A stretch of DNA of 64,000 bases from Cellulophaga sp. BC115SP (GTDB lineage: Bacteria > Bacteroidota > Bacteroidia > Cytophagales > Spirosomataceae), in NCBI RefSeq assembly GCF_009905545.1, contig NZ_JAAALB010000029.1, forward strand, positions 1 through 64,000, in the 5' to 3' direction. The stretch's first letter is position 1, and every line of letters starts with the position of its first letter. A program made the position numbers and the translations under genes. This document shows, piece after piece, positions 47,468 through 57,142 of the stretch. The notes beneath the pieces were generated by a model. That model was given only the letters and a program-made list of their open reading frames with translations, was not told the origin of the DNA and searched no databases.

Positions 47468-49246
47468 ATGAAGAAGTTAACCGCACTCACTATTCTCTTA
47501 ACCTTTGTCATATTTCAAGGTTTTGGACAAAAAATCAAAGCTGATCTTGTTTTGATTAATGCCAAAGTACATACCCTTGACGCTCAAAAGAGTAATGCCG
47601 AAGCTATTGCCATTGCAGGAAACAAAGTCTTGGCAGTAGGAAGTAACAAAGAAATTTTAACCTACAAATCATCCAAAACACAAGTAGTAGATATTAAAGG
47701 AAAAACCATTATCCCAGGGCTTTTCGATAGCCATTTACACGTAATCCGTGGGGGAAGATTTTTTAATACTGAATTACGTTGGGACGGCGTTAAATCCCTA
47801 AAACGAGCGTTAGAAATGCTCAAAGAACAAGCTCAGCGCACCCCAGAAGGTCAGTGGGTTCGTGTAGTTGGTGGCTGGAACGAATACCAATTTGAAGAAA
47901 GACGTTTGCCAACGCTTGAAGAAATCAATCAAGCTACGGGCAATACTCCTACGTTTATTTTATATCTCTATGGAAAAGCTTGGCTCAATAAGGCTGGTCT
48001 CGAAAAACTTCATATCAACGGAGATACGCCCAATCCAATGGGAGGTTTAATAGAAAAAGATGAACATGGAAACCCAACAGGATTACTAGCCGCTGAGCCT
48101 AATGCCTATATCTTGTATTCTACACTAGCAAAATTACCAGAGCTTAGTCTCGACGAAAAAATTAATTCCACTCTACAATACATGACCGAGCTCAACCGAT
48201 TGGGTGTGACTGCGGTAATGGATGCAGGTGGCGGTTTCCAGAATTTTCCTGATGATTACAAAATCACAGATTCGCTCGACCGAGCAGGAAAAATAACCGT
48301 TCGGTTGCCCTATTATTTGTTTGCTCAGAAAAAAGGTACTGAAATAAGCGACTATACCAAATGGGTTGGCATGGTAGATTTGGACGCTGTGCATCCAAAT
48401 GGGCATAATGAGGTAGATTATCATGTTGAAGGTGGTGGCGAAAATTTGGTTGCAGATGCGGCTGATTTTGAGAATTTTCTTTTCCCTCGTCCTGAGTTGC
48501 CAACTACTATGGAAAGCTCGTTAAAGCCTGTTTTACAATTACTAGTAAAAAATCGCTGGCCTTTTAGATTACATGCTACTTATAACGAAAGTATTTCAAG
48601 AGATTTGGCGGTAATCGAAGAAGTAAACAAAGAAACTCCCCTCAACGGACTAACTTGGTTTTTTGATCATGCCGAAACTGTCAGTGAAGAAAATATGCAG
48701 CGCATAAAAGCCTTGGGTGGCGGTATTGCGATTCAGCACCGTATGGCTTATCAAGGAGAAAGTTTTATTCGTAGATACGGCAAAAAAGCAGCCTTGAATA
48801 GTCCTCCAGTTAAAAGAATGCTTGAATTGGGTATTCCTGTTGGTCTAGGTACCGACGGAACGCGAGTAGCTTCATACAATCCATGGATGTCATTATACTG
48901 GATAGTTTCAGGAAAATCATTAGGAGGCAATCAGGTAATGGCCAAAGAAAATACGCTTGATCGCCAAACAGCACTCCAATTATATACAGCAGGAGGCTAT
49001 GATTTGATTAAAGAAAAACAAAAAGGGAAAATTGCTTCGGGGTATCTGGCCGATTTAGTGGTACTGAGTGATGACTACTTCAATATAGAAGAAGAAAAAA
49101 TCAAGGAAATTACTTCAGAATTGACTATTCTCGATGGTAAAGTGGTGTATGGCAAAGGAGATTTTAAAGCTATCGCACCCCTACCTTTGGACGTAATTCC
49201 AAGCTGGAGCCCAGTCAAATATTATGGAGGCTACCAAACCAAATAA
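47468..49246 (+). CDS. Exported metal-dependent amidohydrolase
   Basis: The ATG at 47468 (592 residues) gives a signal peptide (MKKLTALTILLTFVIFQGFG). A TTG 25 codons upstream would translate repeat DNA. Amidohydrolase superfamily (YtcJ/amidohydrolase_3): PGLFDSHLHVIRGG metal motif, HADVEGG-like HVEGGGENLV, DHAETV and the Asp in LGTDGTRVASYNPW. These TIM-barrel enzymes cleave amide or ester bonds of small molecules; substrates are rarely known. Neighbours are an isochorismatase-family hydrolase and an alginate-export-type porin. Confidence 0.9.
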   Translation: MKKLTALTILLTFVIFQGFGQKIKADLVLINAKVHTLDAQKSNAEAIAIAGNKVLAVGSNKEILTYKSSKTQVVDIKGKTIIPGLFDSHLHVIRGGRFFNTELRWDGVKSLKRALEMLKEQAQRTPEGQWVRVVGGWNEYQFEERRLPTLEEINQATGNTPTFILYLYGKAWLNKAGLEKLHINGDTPNPMGGLIEKDEHGNPTGLLAAEPNAYILYSTLAKLPELSLDEKINSTLQYMTELNRLGVTAVMDAGGGFQNFPDDYKITDSLDRAGKITVRLPYYLFAQKKGTEISDYTKWVGMVDLDAVHPNGHNEVDYHVEGGGENLVADAADFENFLFPRPELPTTMESSLKPVLQLLVKNRWPFRLHATYNESISRDLAVIEEVNKETPLNGLTWFFDHAETVSEENMQRIKALGGGIAIQHRMAYQGESFIRRYGKKAALNSPPVKRMLELGIPVGLGTDGTRVASYNPWMSLYWIVSGKSLGGNQVMAKENTLDRQTALQLYTAGGYDLIKEKQKGKIASGYLADLVVLSDDYFNIEEEKIKEITSELTILDGKVVYGKGDFKAIAPLPLDVIPSWSPVKYYGGYQTK

Positions 49247-49255
49247 TAGTGGTAA

Positions 49256-49360
49256 TAAGCTTTAAGCATTAGGCAATAGGCATTAGGCTGTGCTTGCCTA
49301 AAATAGGTTGACATGAGAAACTACTTTAGCTTACAGCTTACAGCCTACAGCCTATTGCCC
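49256..49360. repeat. Heptad repeat element, copy 4 (best formed)
   Basis: Five units on the left: TAAGCTT, TAAGCAT, TAGGCAA, TAGGCAT, TAGGCTG (49256-49290). Four on the right, complementary in type: GCTTACA, GCTTACA, GCCTACA, GCCTATT (49329-49356), then GCCC. The 38-base spacer is not repeated. The arms could form a long imperfect hairpin. Confidence 0.8.
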
Positions 49361-49392
49361 AATATTGTTTTACTTAATCTTCGTTATACCGT

Positions 49393-50769
49393 ATGAAAAC
49401 CGCGATTTTGGCATTGGGTATTTTCTTAGGAAGTATTGGTGCTTTTGCTCAAAAAGCTTCGCTTTTCAAGCCGCTTCGTTATGACGAAGATTGGTCAAAA
49501 ATTAAACGTGATAGCAGTGTAGGCAGTTACGATAAAATTAAGTTTATCCCATTGACAAAGCATCAAAAACTTCCCTATTTGTCTTTGGGTGGAGAGGTGC
49601 GCTATCAATACTTTTACCTCAAAAATGAAGACTGGGGCGATGCCACACCTGACAAAGATGGATTTTTACTCACACGTTTTCTGGGTCATGCAGATTGGCA
49701 TTTAAACAAGCATTTGAGAGCCTTTGTACAATTGCAAAGTAGCATGGCCAATAGCCGTCTAGCGCCAAGTGTCGTCGAAGAAAACCCACTGGATTTACAT
49801 CAGGCATTTGTTGAGGCAAAATGGAACACTTCATCACAAACTATACTTACCACTCGCATTGGTCGACAAGAGTTATCTTATGGTTCACAGCGATTAGTGG
49901 CAGTCCGTGAAGCACCCAATAACAGAATGGCATTTGATGCCTTGAAACTTATTTACCAACAAAAAAACTTCAAATCTGATGCCTTTTTCTCGCATCCCGT
50001 CGCCAACAAAACAGGAATTTTTGACGACCATTTTAATGAAAATGCTAAATTTTGGGGGCTTTATTCGGTCATTAATCATGCTCCTGTATTGAACAATATC
50101 GATGTTTATTACTTGGGTATCTGGAAAAAAACAGCCACACTTGTAGCTGGTAAAGGCGAAGAACTTCGTCACTCACTTGGCACTCGTATTTGGAAAACCT
50201 CAGGTGCTTGGCAATATGATTTTGAAGGAGTATATCAGTTTGGAGCTTTTCAAGATAAAACCATTCGTGCTTGGACAATTTCATCAAATACGACTTTTCA
50301 ATTAGACGAATGGCGTTTAAAACCAAAGTTTGGCTTAAAAACTGAAGCTATCTCTGGTGATGAAAATCCTAACGATAATCGGGTGGAAACTTTTAATCCC
50401 TTATATCCCAAAGGAGCTTATTTTGGTCTGGCAGCACTAATCGGTCCTTCCAATTTATTTGATATTCATCCTTCCATTGATTTAGAATTGACAGACAGAC
50501 TTAATTGGGGTATGGATTACGATATTTTTTGGCGGTTGAGCAAGCACGACGGTATTTATGCACCCAATATGTCGGTGATTTATGCAGGAAAAAATACCGA
50601 AGAAAAATTTATCGGTACTCAGTTGGCTACAGATTTTAATTATCAACTTAATCCTTTTGTGTACCTCAGACTTGAGGCTACGTGGTTTGCTTCAGGTCCT
50701 TTTATTCAGGCAGAAAGCGCAGGGAAAGACATTTTTATGACAGCACTCACTACACAAGTAAAGTTTTAG
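49393..50769 (+). CDS. Alginate-export-family outer-membrane protein
   Basis: 458 residues, signal peptide ending GAFAQ. The body alternates as in a beta-barrel (LSLGGEVRYQYFYL; HADWHLNKHLRAFVQLQSSM; ATRIGRQELSYGSQRL-like TRIGRQELSYGSQRLVAVRE; final strand MTALTTQVKF). The GRQEL.YG..R motif is characteristic of the AlgE-like 'alginate export' family, an outer-membrane pore used for polymers or small molecules. No alginate genes are nearby, so the cargo is probably different, perhaps the substrate of the adjacent amidohydrolase. Confidence 0.85.
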   Translation: MKTAILALGIFLGSIGAFAQKASLFKPLRYDEDWSKIKRDSSVGSYDKIKFIPLTKHQKLPYLSLGGEVRYQYFYLKNEDWGDATPDKDGFLLTRFLGHADWHLNKHLRAFVQLQSSMANSRLAPSVVEENPLDLHQAFVEAKWNTSSQTILTTRIGRQELSYGSQRLVAVREAPNNRMAFDALKLIYQQKNFKSDAFFSHPVANKTGIFDDHFNENAKFWGLYSVINHAPVLNNIDVYYLGIWKKTATLVAGKGEELRHSLGTRIWKTSGAWQYDFEGVYQFGAFQDKTIRAWTISSNTTFQLDEWRLKPKFGLKTEAISGDENPNDNRVETFNPLYPKGAYFGLAALIGPSNLFDIHPSIDLELTDRLNWGMDYDIFWRLSKHDGIYAPNMSVIYAGKNTEEKFIGTQLATDFNYQLNPFVYLRLEATWFASGPFIQAESAGKDIFMTALTTQVKF

Positions 50770-50784
50770 CAAAAAACATCATCA

Positions 50785-51726
50785 ATGCTCATGGAAAACC
50801 TCACATACGGGCTACATCATATCACAGCAATTGCTGGCGATGCCCAAAGAACTTATGATTTTTATACCAAAGTATTAGGATTGAGATTAGTCAAAAAGAC
50901 TGTCAATTTCGATGCTCCTGATGCGTATCACTTTTACTTTGGAGATACAGCGGGTTCACCCGGAACAATTCTGACATTTTTTGCTTGGGGCGATGAGGTA
51001 AAAGGCATCCCTGGCGCAGGAACAGTTTCTCAGATTACTTTTGCCATTCCTGTAGGAAGTACAGATTTTTGGAAAAAGCGTTTGGCACAAAATAACATTC
51101 GTTTTGTAGAACAAAAGGATGGTTTTGAAGAAAATATCTTATCCTTCGCTGATCCAGATGGTTTATCATTAGCGTTGATAGAAACAGAAAAAGGCAAAAC
51201 ATCCCAGCCTTGGATAACCAGCGAAATCGCTGCTCAGTACGCTACACAAGGTTTTTATGGTATAACTCTCACCCTCAATGAAACTGAACCAAGTGTTGAG
51301 GTACTAAAGGAACTGCTAGGATATACAGTTTCAAGCAAGCAAGGTGCATTTACGAGACTTTCGCATCAGTTCGAAGCCAATGCTGCATATATCGATATTC
51401 TTGAATTACCTGATGAACCCGAAGCATTTATTGCCGCTGGTATTGTCCATCATGTGGCATTCAGAACGCCAACCGATGAGTTTATTGCGCTACAAAGAGC
51501 GAAGGTTTTAGATGCAGATTTGCATGTTTCACCTATTATGGATAGAACTTATTTTCATTCTATTTATTTCCGTGAACCTGGCGGAGTGCTGTTCGAGGTG
51601 GCAACGGATAGTCCTGGCTTTGATGTAGATGAACCTCTTGCCGAATTGGGGCAATCACTGAAGCTTCCTATACAATTTGAACGTTTTAGAAGCGAAATAG
51701 AAAATACGCTCACGCCGATTTATTGA
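50785..51726 (+). CDS. Ring-cleaving dioxygenase, MhqO-like (VOC superfamily)
   Basis: 313 residues with two vicinal-oxygen-chelate repeats. The first begins GLHHITAIAGDAQRTYDFYT followed by KVLGLRLVKKTVNFDAP, the signature of the MhqO/MhqA group linked to hydroquinone degradation. The second metal-binding module has AGIVHHVAFRTP and a ligand Glu in GGVLFEVATDSPGF. An Fe(II)-dependent extradiol-type reaction is expected. Located 15 bases after the porin gene and upstream of a DoxX gene, an order similar to mhqO-mhqP. Confidence 0.92.
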   Translation: MLMENLTYGLHHITAIAGDAQRTYDFYTKVLGLRLVKKTVNFDAPDAYHFYFGDTAGSPGTILTFFAWGDEVKGIPGAGTVSQITFAIPVGSTDFWKKRLAQNNIRFVEQKDGFEENILSFADPDGLSLALIETEKGKTSQPWITSEIAAQYATQGFYGITLTLNETEPSVEVLKELLGYTVSSKQGAFTRLSHQFEANAAYIDILELPDEPEAFIAAGIVHHVAFRTPTDEFIALQRAKVLDADLHVSPIMDRTYFHSIYFREPGGVLFEVATDSPGFDVDEPLAELGQSLKLPIQFERFRSEIENTLTPIY

Positions 51727-51803
51727 GTGAATTTAAAAGTATTCACAAGTAGTTGAGCAAGGCTTTACGTTTTCAATAACTTTCTTCAACCTAATAAATA
51801 TGT

Positions 51804-52262
51804 ATGAAATCAGAACCTTTTAATCAGTGGTTATCTAACCTATTTTTAGTGGGTAATCTACAACCGAAATCTTGGAATATCCTCCTATTGATTTATAGAG
51901 TGGCTTTGGGGACGGAGCTATTCTTGGTTCATGGTCTCAAAAAGCTGGGTATTACAACGGGAGTAGTTGAACAAATCCCTAACCCTTTTGGCTTACCCTC
52001 ATGGTTGAATGATGGCGCTATTCTGACGGCCAATTTGGTTTGTCCGATATTTGTGATTTTGGGGTTATTCACCCGTTTTTCAAGCATCCCCATTTGGTGC
52101 GTAACGCTAATGGGATATTTAGTGGTACATGCAGGCGATTCCTTGCTGGTCAAAGATACGCCTTTCATGTATAGCCTATCTTTTATTTTTTTAACCTTCG
52201 CTGGAGCAGGAAATTACAGTTTGGACTATTTCTTATTTTCTAAATCTCATTACGATGAATAA
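51804..52262 (+). CDS. DoxX-family membrane protein (MhqP-like position)
   Basis: 152 residues, about four hydrophobic segments (ILLLIYRVALGTELFLVHGL, NLVCPIFVILGLFTRFS, YSLSFIFLTFAGAG). The HGLKKLG loop is a typical DoxX feature. It follows the MhqO-like dioxygenase and overlaps the next transporter gene by eight bases, so translation is coupled. Confidence 0.87.
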   Translation: MKSEPFNQWLSNLFLVGNLQPKSWNILLLIYRVALGTELFLVHGLKKLGITTGVVEQIPNPFGLPSWLNDGAILTANLVCPIFVILGLFTRFSSIPIWCVTLMGYLVVHAGDSLLVKDTPFMYSLSFIFLTFAGAGNYSLDYFLFSKSHYDE

Positions 52263-52698
52263 AGGTATTTGGATATTATTGGTGATTATGGCTGGGGCCA
52301 TGTTACCGATTCAGGCGGGACTCAATACCCGTATGGGTAAGGCACTCGACAGTCCTTCTTGGGCTACATTGATTTCCTTTATTGTTGGGGCGATTGGTAT
52401 GTTTGCGTATGTTGCAGTCAACAGGGAAGCACTTGTTTTAAGTTCGGTAAAATCAGCGCCTTCTCATTTGTGGGTGGCTGGTTTGCTTGGCGCTTTTTAT
52501 GTAACTGTCATGGTATTGGCATTTCCTAGGCTCGGACCAGCACTAACTTTTGGGTTGGCGGTGGCAGGACAATTATTGATTTCCTTATTATTAGACCATT
52601 TCAACGTATTAGTTCCGCACCCGCATCCTATCAACCTATACCGTATTCTAGGAATTTTACTCATTATTGCTGGCGTCGTAATTATTCGGAAGTTTTAA
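52255..52698 (+). CDS. Small DMT-family transporter (DUF606/YdcZ)
   Basis: 147 residues with five hydrophobic helices, the size of YdcZ/DUF606 half-transporters. MNKGIWILLVIMAGAMLPIQ and the AGLNTRMGKALDSP loop are highly typical. These proteins are usually half-sized and may dimerise to a full drug/metabolite transporter. The substrate is unknown. It is coupled to the DoxX gene by an eight-base overlap. Confidence 0.88.
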   Translation: MNKGIWILLVIMAGAMLPIQAGLNTRMGKALDSPSWATLISFIVGAIGMFAYVAVNREALVLSSVKSAPSHLWVAGLLGAFYVTVMVLAFPRLGPALTFGLAVAGQLLISLLLDHFNVLVPHPHPINLYRILGILLIIAGVVIIRKF

Positions 52699-52700
52699 AA

Positions 52701-52842
52701 ATGGCTGTAAGCCATAGGCATTAGGCATTAGGCTAGTTGGCAAAATTAAATTCAAATATTGAGCTTTCGGCTTTTAGCTTTGGGCATTCGGCAAAACATA
52801 AAAAACATTTTAACACTCTTTGCCTTGTGCCTGTTGCCTAAA
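52701..52842. repeat. Heptad repeat element, copy 5 (three arms)
   Basis: Left arm TAAGCCA, TAGGCAT, TAGGCAT, TAGGCTA (52708-52735). A middle arm with the other orientation GCTTTCG, GCTTTTA, GCTTTGG, GCATTCG (52763-52790). A third arm GCCTTGT, GCCTGTT, GCCTAAA (52822-52842). The bases before the third arm match copy 1 (AAAAAACAT.TTAA.ACTCTT), so the two share a longer common sequence. Confidence 0.75.
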
Positions 52843-52905
52843 CACATAACCGATATACTGTTAACAAATAACTCCCGTCACTTATCTCAAAACTTTACAT
52901 AAAAT

Positions 52906-53379
52906 ATGGAAACACACATTGGTATCAAAGAGCATGACCGCTTGGAAATAGCCCTAGAGCTGTCAAAATTATTAGCGGATGAGTTTGTTTTGTACACCAA
53001 AACACGCAATGCTCACTGGAATGTAGAAGGCGCAGATTTTTATACAATGCACCTTTTCTTCGAAAAACAATATGATGAGTTAGACGACATTATCGACGAT
53101 ATTGCCGAGCGTATTCGGGCGATTGGTCATTTTGCCCCTGCTACGCTCAAACGCTATTCACAACTCACTCGTTTAACCGAAGAAACCCGTGAAGAAAATA
53201 CGAGTCTTGGACTAATCAAAGAATTACTACAAGACCACCTAACGATTATTTTTCACTTACGTGAAAACATTAATCGTTTTGCTAGCGACTTACACGACCT
53301 CGGGACAAGTGATTTTATTACTGGCTTGATGGAAACCCATGAAAAAATGGCATGGATGTTAAGAGCACATCTAAAGTAA
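52906..53379 (+). CDS. Dps-family ferritin-like protein
   Basis: 157 residues, the normal size. Ferroxidase residues are in NAHWNVEGADFYTMHLFFEK and YDELDDIIDDIAERI, with the His/Asp/Glu pattern intact. Dps forms a 12-mer that binds DNA and oxidises Fe(II) with H2O2, guarding against oxidative damage. It closes the plus-strand redox cluster and has its own short terminator. It fits with the dioxygenase and DoxX genes as part of an oxidative/electrophile response. Confidence 0.93.
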   Translation: METHIGIKEHDRLEIALELSKLLADEFVLYTKTRNAHWNVEGADFYTMHLFFEKQYDELDDIIDDIAERIRAIGHFAPATLKRYSQLTRLTEETREENTSLGLIKELLQDHLTIIFHLRENINRFASDLHDLGTSDFITGLMETHEKMAWMLRAHLK

Positions 53380-53401
53380 AATTTGTGTAATTTTATTAAT
53401 A

Positions 53402-53425
53402 CAAGCTAGCAAATTGGCTAGCTTG
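53402..53425 (+). terminator. Short terminator after dps
   Basis: CAAGCTAGC (53402-53410) and GCTAGCTTG (53417-53425) pair perfectly around a six-base loop, 22 bases past the dps stop. No long T-run follows, so the terminator may be weak. Confidence 0.5.
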
Positions 53426-53463
53426 CATTACCTCTCAATCGCCATTTGTTATTCTGAATCATA

Positions 53464-55728
53464 ATGAAAACGTTCTCTTTTTTTCCAAGAATATGCTTGT
53501 TGCTCGTTGCCACAGGATTACTGACTAACTTTCAAGCAAACACTAAAGTGCTAACATTGGCTCAAGCCGATTCACTTAAGCGTGTGCTCAAAGGTAAAGT
53601 TACGCCCCTTAATCAAGTGAATACGCTTTTACTTTTGAGTGAGCATTATTTGTTAAGGAATGGAGAACTAAAATCTGATTTAGATAGTGCATCAACCTTG
53701 GCAGAAGATGCTACGCGGATGAGTGTTATCAATAATTTACATCCAGAATATGTCAAAAGTCTATATCTAAGAGGTAGTATTTTGTTGGAAAAAGGATTTC
53801 GAAAAGAAGGGAAATTACTTTTTAGAAAAGCGTATGGTTTTGCCAAACTGTATAATTTACCAGAGCAAAAAGGCGATTATTTTGAAAATGAAGGGCATTT
53901 GATAGAACAAGATGAACATCATATCAAGCAAAAAATAAAGTTTTATCAAAAAGCCATCTTATATTTTGCACAAGCCAATGCCTACAATAAAGAAGCTCCT
54001 GCAAGACAAATGCTCGGAGATTTACTGATTATTGATAATCAGAAAGAACAAGCCTTGAAAGAACTAAATGAGGCACTTGTTGCTTTTCAAAAGGCTAAAA
54101 TACCTGATACCCAAGGCGTGTATAAACTGATGGCTAGTATTTATATACAGATGGGTAAGTACGATAATGCCCTCGAAAATAGTATCTCCGCTGTAAAAAC
54201 TGCTGAGTCACTCAAAGACTCATCTTTACAAATGAGCAGCATTTACAACACCACCGCACTGGTATATTATTATTTAAAACAAGAAAAACCTGCTGTTGCC
54301 TATTGGGAAAAGGCATTAGTCATCGCCAAAAAATACCAAGAGCAAAGCTATATTCAAATGATTTCGGGTAATATTATTACTGCTAAAGCCCGCATCAATG
54401 ACTATAAAGGTGCCCTAAAAGATTTAATTTTTTTCGAAAAAAAATATGCCAAAGACTTAAGTGCAGAAATGATAGGGCGGATTCCTTATCTCTATTTGAA
54501 TATCTATATTGGACTTCGTGAGTTTGATAAAGCTCAACAGCATTATCAAAAGGTGTGGGATATATTTTCGACACTCACACCAGAACAGGCTTATTACAAG
54601 TTTTATCTCAATAGTATCACACGATATTTGGTCGAAACACATCAATATAAAAAGGCCTATCCACTACTTTTAGATTACGAAAAAATAGCTATTCAAGAAA
54701 AAAACTACCTTTATCTTTCCTTAGCCTATCAGAATATTTATAAAGCTGATTCTGCATTAGGTAGGCTTCAGGATGCGATAAAGCATCTAAAACTATATAA
54801 AGTAGCTTCTGATTCTTTATTGAATATCGAAAAAGCCAAACAGCTTATCAATCTTCAAGTAAAGTTTGAAACCGAACAAAAAGATAAGAATATCCAAATT
54901 TTACAACAAAAGACAGAAATTCAGAATAGTATTATCCAAAATGAAAGAGTTTTAAAAGTCAATATTATCGCTGGAGCCGTAATTTTATTGCTCTTATTAG
55001 TAATTTCTGTTAGTCGATACCGACTCAAGCAAAAAGTCAATTTACAACTTGAGAAAAAACAAGCTGAAATCAATCAACAAAATGATTTACTTAAAAAGCT
55101 CTTAAATGAAAAAGAGTGGCTTCTTCGAGAAATACATCACCGAGTTAAAAACAACTTACAAGTAGTTATTAGCCTGCTCAATGCACAATCGGCTCATCTT
55201 AATAATCAGGATGCCATAGTGGCTATCCAGAAAAGCCAACAACGTATGCAAGCCATTTCGCTGATACATCAAAAACTGTATCAAACGGATGGGCTATCAA
55301 CTATCGATATGCGGTGGTATATAGCTGAGTTGATTTCGTATGTGAAAGAGTACTCTAATTTTAAGCAAAAGATTACCATGGATTATGTCCTCGACGATGT
55401 TATTCTTGATGTTTCTCAGGCAGTTCCAGTAGGTTTAATCCTCAATGAAGTGATTAATAATGCCATTAAATATGCCTTTCCTAACCAAAGTGATGGTGTG
55501 ATTCGTATTTGTCTCCAACTCGATGAGCAGAACTTTGTACATTTGGGGGTACGTGACAATGGTATTGGGCTTCCAGATGATTTTTTACAACATACCTCCG
55601 AGTCATTAGGAGTCAATTTGATTTATGGTTTAGCGGAGCAAATAGACGGAAATGTTGAAATCACAAGTGATCATGGCGTGAAGGTGAAAATTGTTTTTCC
55701 TCTACATAAAGAGTTAGTGAATGTCTAA
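53464..55728 (+). CDS. TPR sensor histidine kinase (HisKA_2 type)
   Basis: 754 residues. Signal peptide, then about 450 residues of TPR-type helices in the periplasm (KYDNALENSISAVKTAESLK, RLQDAIKHLKLYK), a coiled-coil approach, one membrane helix (about 500-520, AGAVILLLLLVISVSRYRL), and a HisKA_2 domain with EIHHRVKNNLQ (His558/His559). The ATPase has NEVINNAIKYAFP and RDNGIGLPDDF. The response-regulator gene overlaps its end by eight bases, so the two are coupled. The signal is unknown. Confidence 0.93.
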   Translation: MKTFSFFPRICLLLVATGLLTNFQANTKVLTLAQADSLKRVLKGKVTPLNQVNTLLLLSEHYLLRNGELKSDLDSASTLAEDATRMSVINNLHPEYVKSLYLRGSILLEKGFRKEGKLLFRKAYGFAKLYNLPEQKGDYFENEGHLIEQDEHHIKQKIKFYQKAILYFAQANAYNKEAPARQMLGDLLIIDNQKEQALKELNEALVAFQKAKIPDTQGVYKLMASIYIQMGKYDNALENSISAVKTAESLKDSSLQMSSIYNTTALVYYYLKQEKPAVAYWEKALVIAKKYQEQSYIQMISGNIITAKARINDYKGALKDLIFFEKKYAKDLSAEMIGRIPYLYLNIYIGLREFDKAQQHYQKVWDIFSTLTPEQAYYKFYLNSITRYLVETHQYKKAYPLLLDYEKIAIQEKNYLYLSLAYQNIYKADSALGRLQDAIKHLKLYKVASDSLLNIEKAKQLINLQVKFETEQKDKNIQILQQKTEIQNSIIQNERVLKVNIIAGAVILLLLLVISVSRYRLKQKVNLQLEKKQAEINQQNDLLKKLLNEKEWLLREIHHRVKNNLQVVISLLNAQSAHLNNQDAIVAIQKSQQRMQAISLIHQKLYQTDGLSTIDMRWYIAELISYVKEYSNFKQKITMDYVLDDVILDVSQAVPVGLILNEVINNAIKYAFPNQSDGVIRICLQLDEQNFVHLGVRDNGIGLPDDFLQHTSESLGVNLIYGLAEQIDGNVEITSDHGVKVKIVFPLHKELVNV

Positions 55729-57091
55729 AAAAGATAAAATATTAATTGTTGAAGATGAGTTTATTGTAGCGTATGACCTTAAGCTCATGCTTACCAAAGG
55801 AGGCTATTTGGTAACAGGAATTGCATCTTCTGTAGAAAGAGCGTTACAATATATTGAAGAAAAGAAACCCGATTGGGTGCTCATTGATATTATTCTAAAA
55901 GGTGAATTGACAGGCGTAGATTTGGCTCAAATACTGCATAAAAGAAATATTCCTTTTCTTTTTATTTCGGCTAATACCAATCATTCAAGTCTGGAATCTG
56001 CAAAAAAAACACAACCCTATGGTTTTTTGGTAAAACCTTTTCGAGACAAAGATTTATTTGTCATGCTCGATATTGCACGCCATAGATACGGCATAGAGAC
56101 AGGTTTTATTAAGACTGAAACACAAGTAGAGCTTACCTCTGAAGTAACGGGGCTTATAGGCAAAAGTCCTTTTATGAAAGAGTTAACTCATAAAATTCAA
56201 GTGGTAGCCCCCACTCCTACCTCCGTGTTAATTTTGGGTGAAAGTGGAACGGGTAAAGAAAAAGTAGCCAAGGCGATTTATACATTATCTAATCGCAATA
56301 AACAGCCTTTTGTTACTGTCAACTGTGCTGCTCTACCCATCAATCTTATTGAATCTGAGTTGTTTGGTCATGAAAAAGGAGCCTTTACAGGTGCCAACCA
56401 GCGACGTATAGGAAAGTTTGAACAAGCACATGGCGGAACGATTTTCTTGGATGAAATTGGAGAAATGCCACTCGAAGCACAGGTAAAGCTATTAAGAGTT
56501 TTGCAAGAAAAAGAATTTGAGCGAATAGGAAGCGACACGACCCTAAAAGTTGATATTCGAGTTATTGCAGCAACGAATCGTAATCTAGAAAAAGAAGTAT
56601 CGGAGGGTCGTTTTCGACTAGACTTATATTACCGCCTCAACGTCTTTCCCTTAGAGCTTTTGCCACTACGTGAACGAAAGGAAGATATTGAAGATTTGAC
56701 AAGCTATTTTCTTGAAAAGTATGGGCTATTGCTGGGTAAAAAAATCACCAGTTTGTCTGTTTCAGCGCGTGAAAAACTTCAAAACTATACTTGGCCAGGA
56801 AATATTCGAGAATTGGAACACTGTATCGAAAGAGCCATTCTTTTGGCAAATAATGCTGAAATAAATACACTCCCAATACCAGAATTAAAGACTAAACATC
56901 AGGTAGAAACTGAAAAACCTAGTCCTATTCTGACAATGGATGAAATGGAAAAAGAGCATATTATCAATACCTTAAAAGCAAGTAATGGCAAAGTATCTGG
57001 TGCAGGTGGTGCCGCCGAACTATTAGGAATATCTGCACAGACCCTTTATTCCAAAATAAAGAAACACGGCATTAAGCTGGTTTATCAGTAA
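55721..57091 (+). CDS. NtrC-family sigma-54 response regulator
   Basis: 456 residues. Receiver (about 1-120) with acidic ILIVEDEFI, phospho-acceptor Asp56 (WVLIDIILKG) and Lys in GFLVKPFRD; AAA+ domain (about 145-380) with Walker A GESGTGKEKVAK, the sigma-54 contact GAFTGA and DLYYRLNVFPL; Fis-type helix-turn-helix at the C-terminus (GAAELLGISAQTLYSKIKKH). It is activated by the adjacent kinase and drives sigma-54 promoters. Pairing a HisKA_2 kinase with an NtrC regulator is less common than the usual HisKA pairing. Confidence 0.94.
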   Translation: MSKKDKILIVEDEFIVAYDLKLMLTKGGYLVTGIASSVERALQYIEEKKPDWVLIDIILKGELTGVDLAQILHKRNIPFLFISANTNHSSLESAKKTQPYGFLVKPFRDKDLFVMLDIARHRYGIETGFIKTETQVELTSEVTGLIGKSPFMKELTHKIQVVAPTPTSVLILGESGTGKEKVAKAIYTLSNRNKQPFVTVNCAALPINLIESELFGHEKGAFTGANQRRIGKFEQAHGGTIFLDEIGEMPLEAQVKLLRVLQEKEFERIGSDTTLKVDIRVIAATNRNLEKEVSEGRFRLDLYYRLNVFPLELLPLRERKEDIEDLTSYFLEKYGLLLGKKITSLSVSAREKLQNYTWPGNIRELEHCIERAILLANNAEINTLPIPELKTKHQVETEKPSPILTMDEMEKEHIINTLKASNGKVSGAGGAAELLGISAQTLYSKIKKHGIKLVYQ

Positions 57092-57142
57092 GCGTTTATA
57101 CTAATGAAGTATGAAATGACTAGTTCAAGACTAAGCCTCGAA

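Noticed and set aside
49393-50769. Alginate biosynthesis/export locus
   Set aside because: Only the porin resembles alginate export; none of the polymerase, epimerase or lyase genes are nearby.
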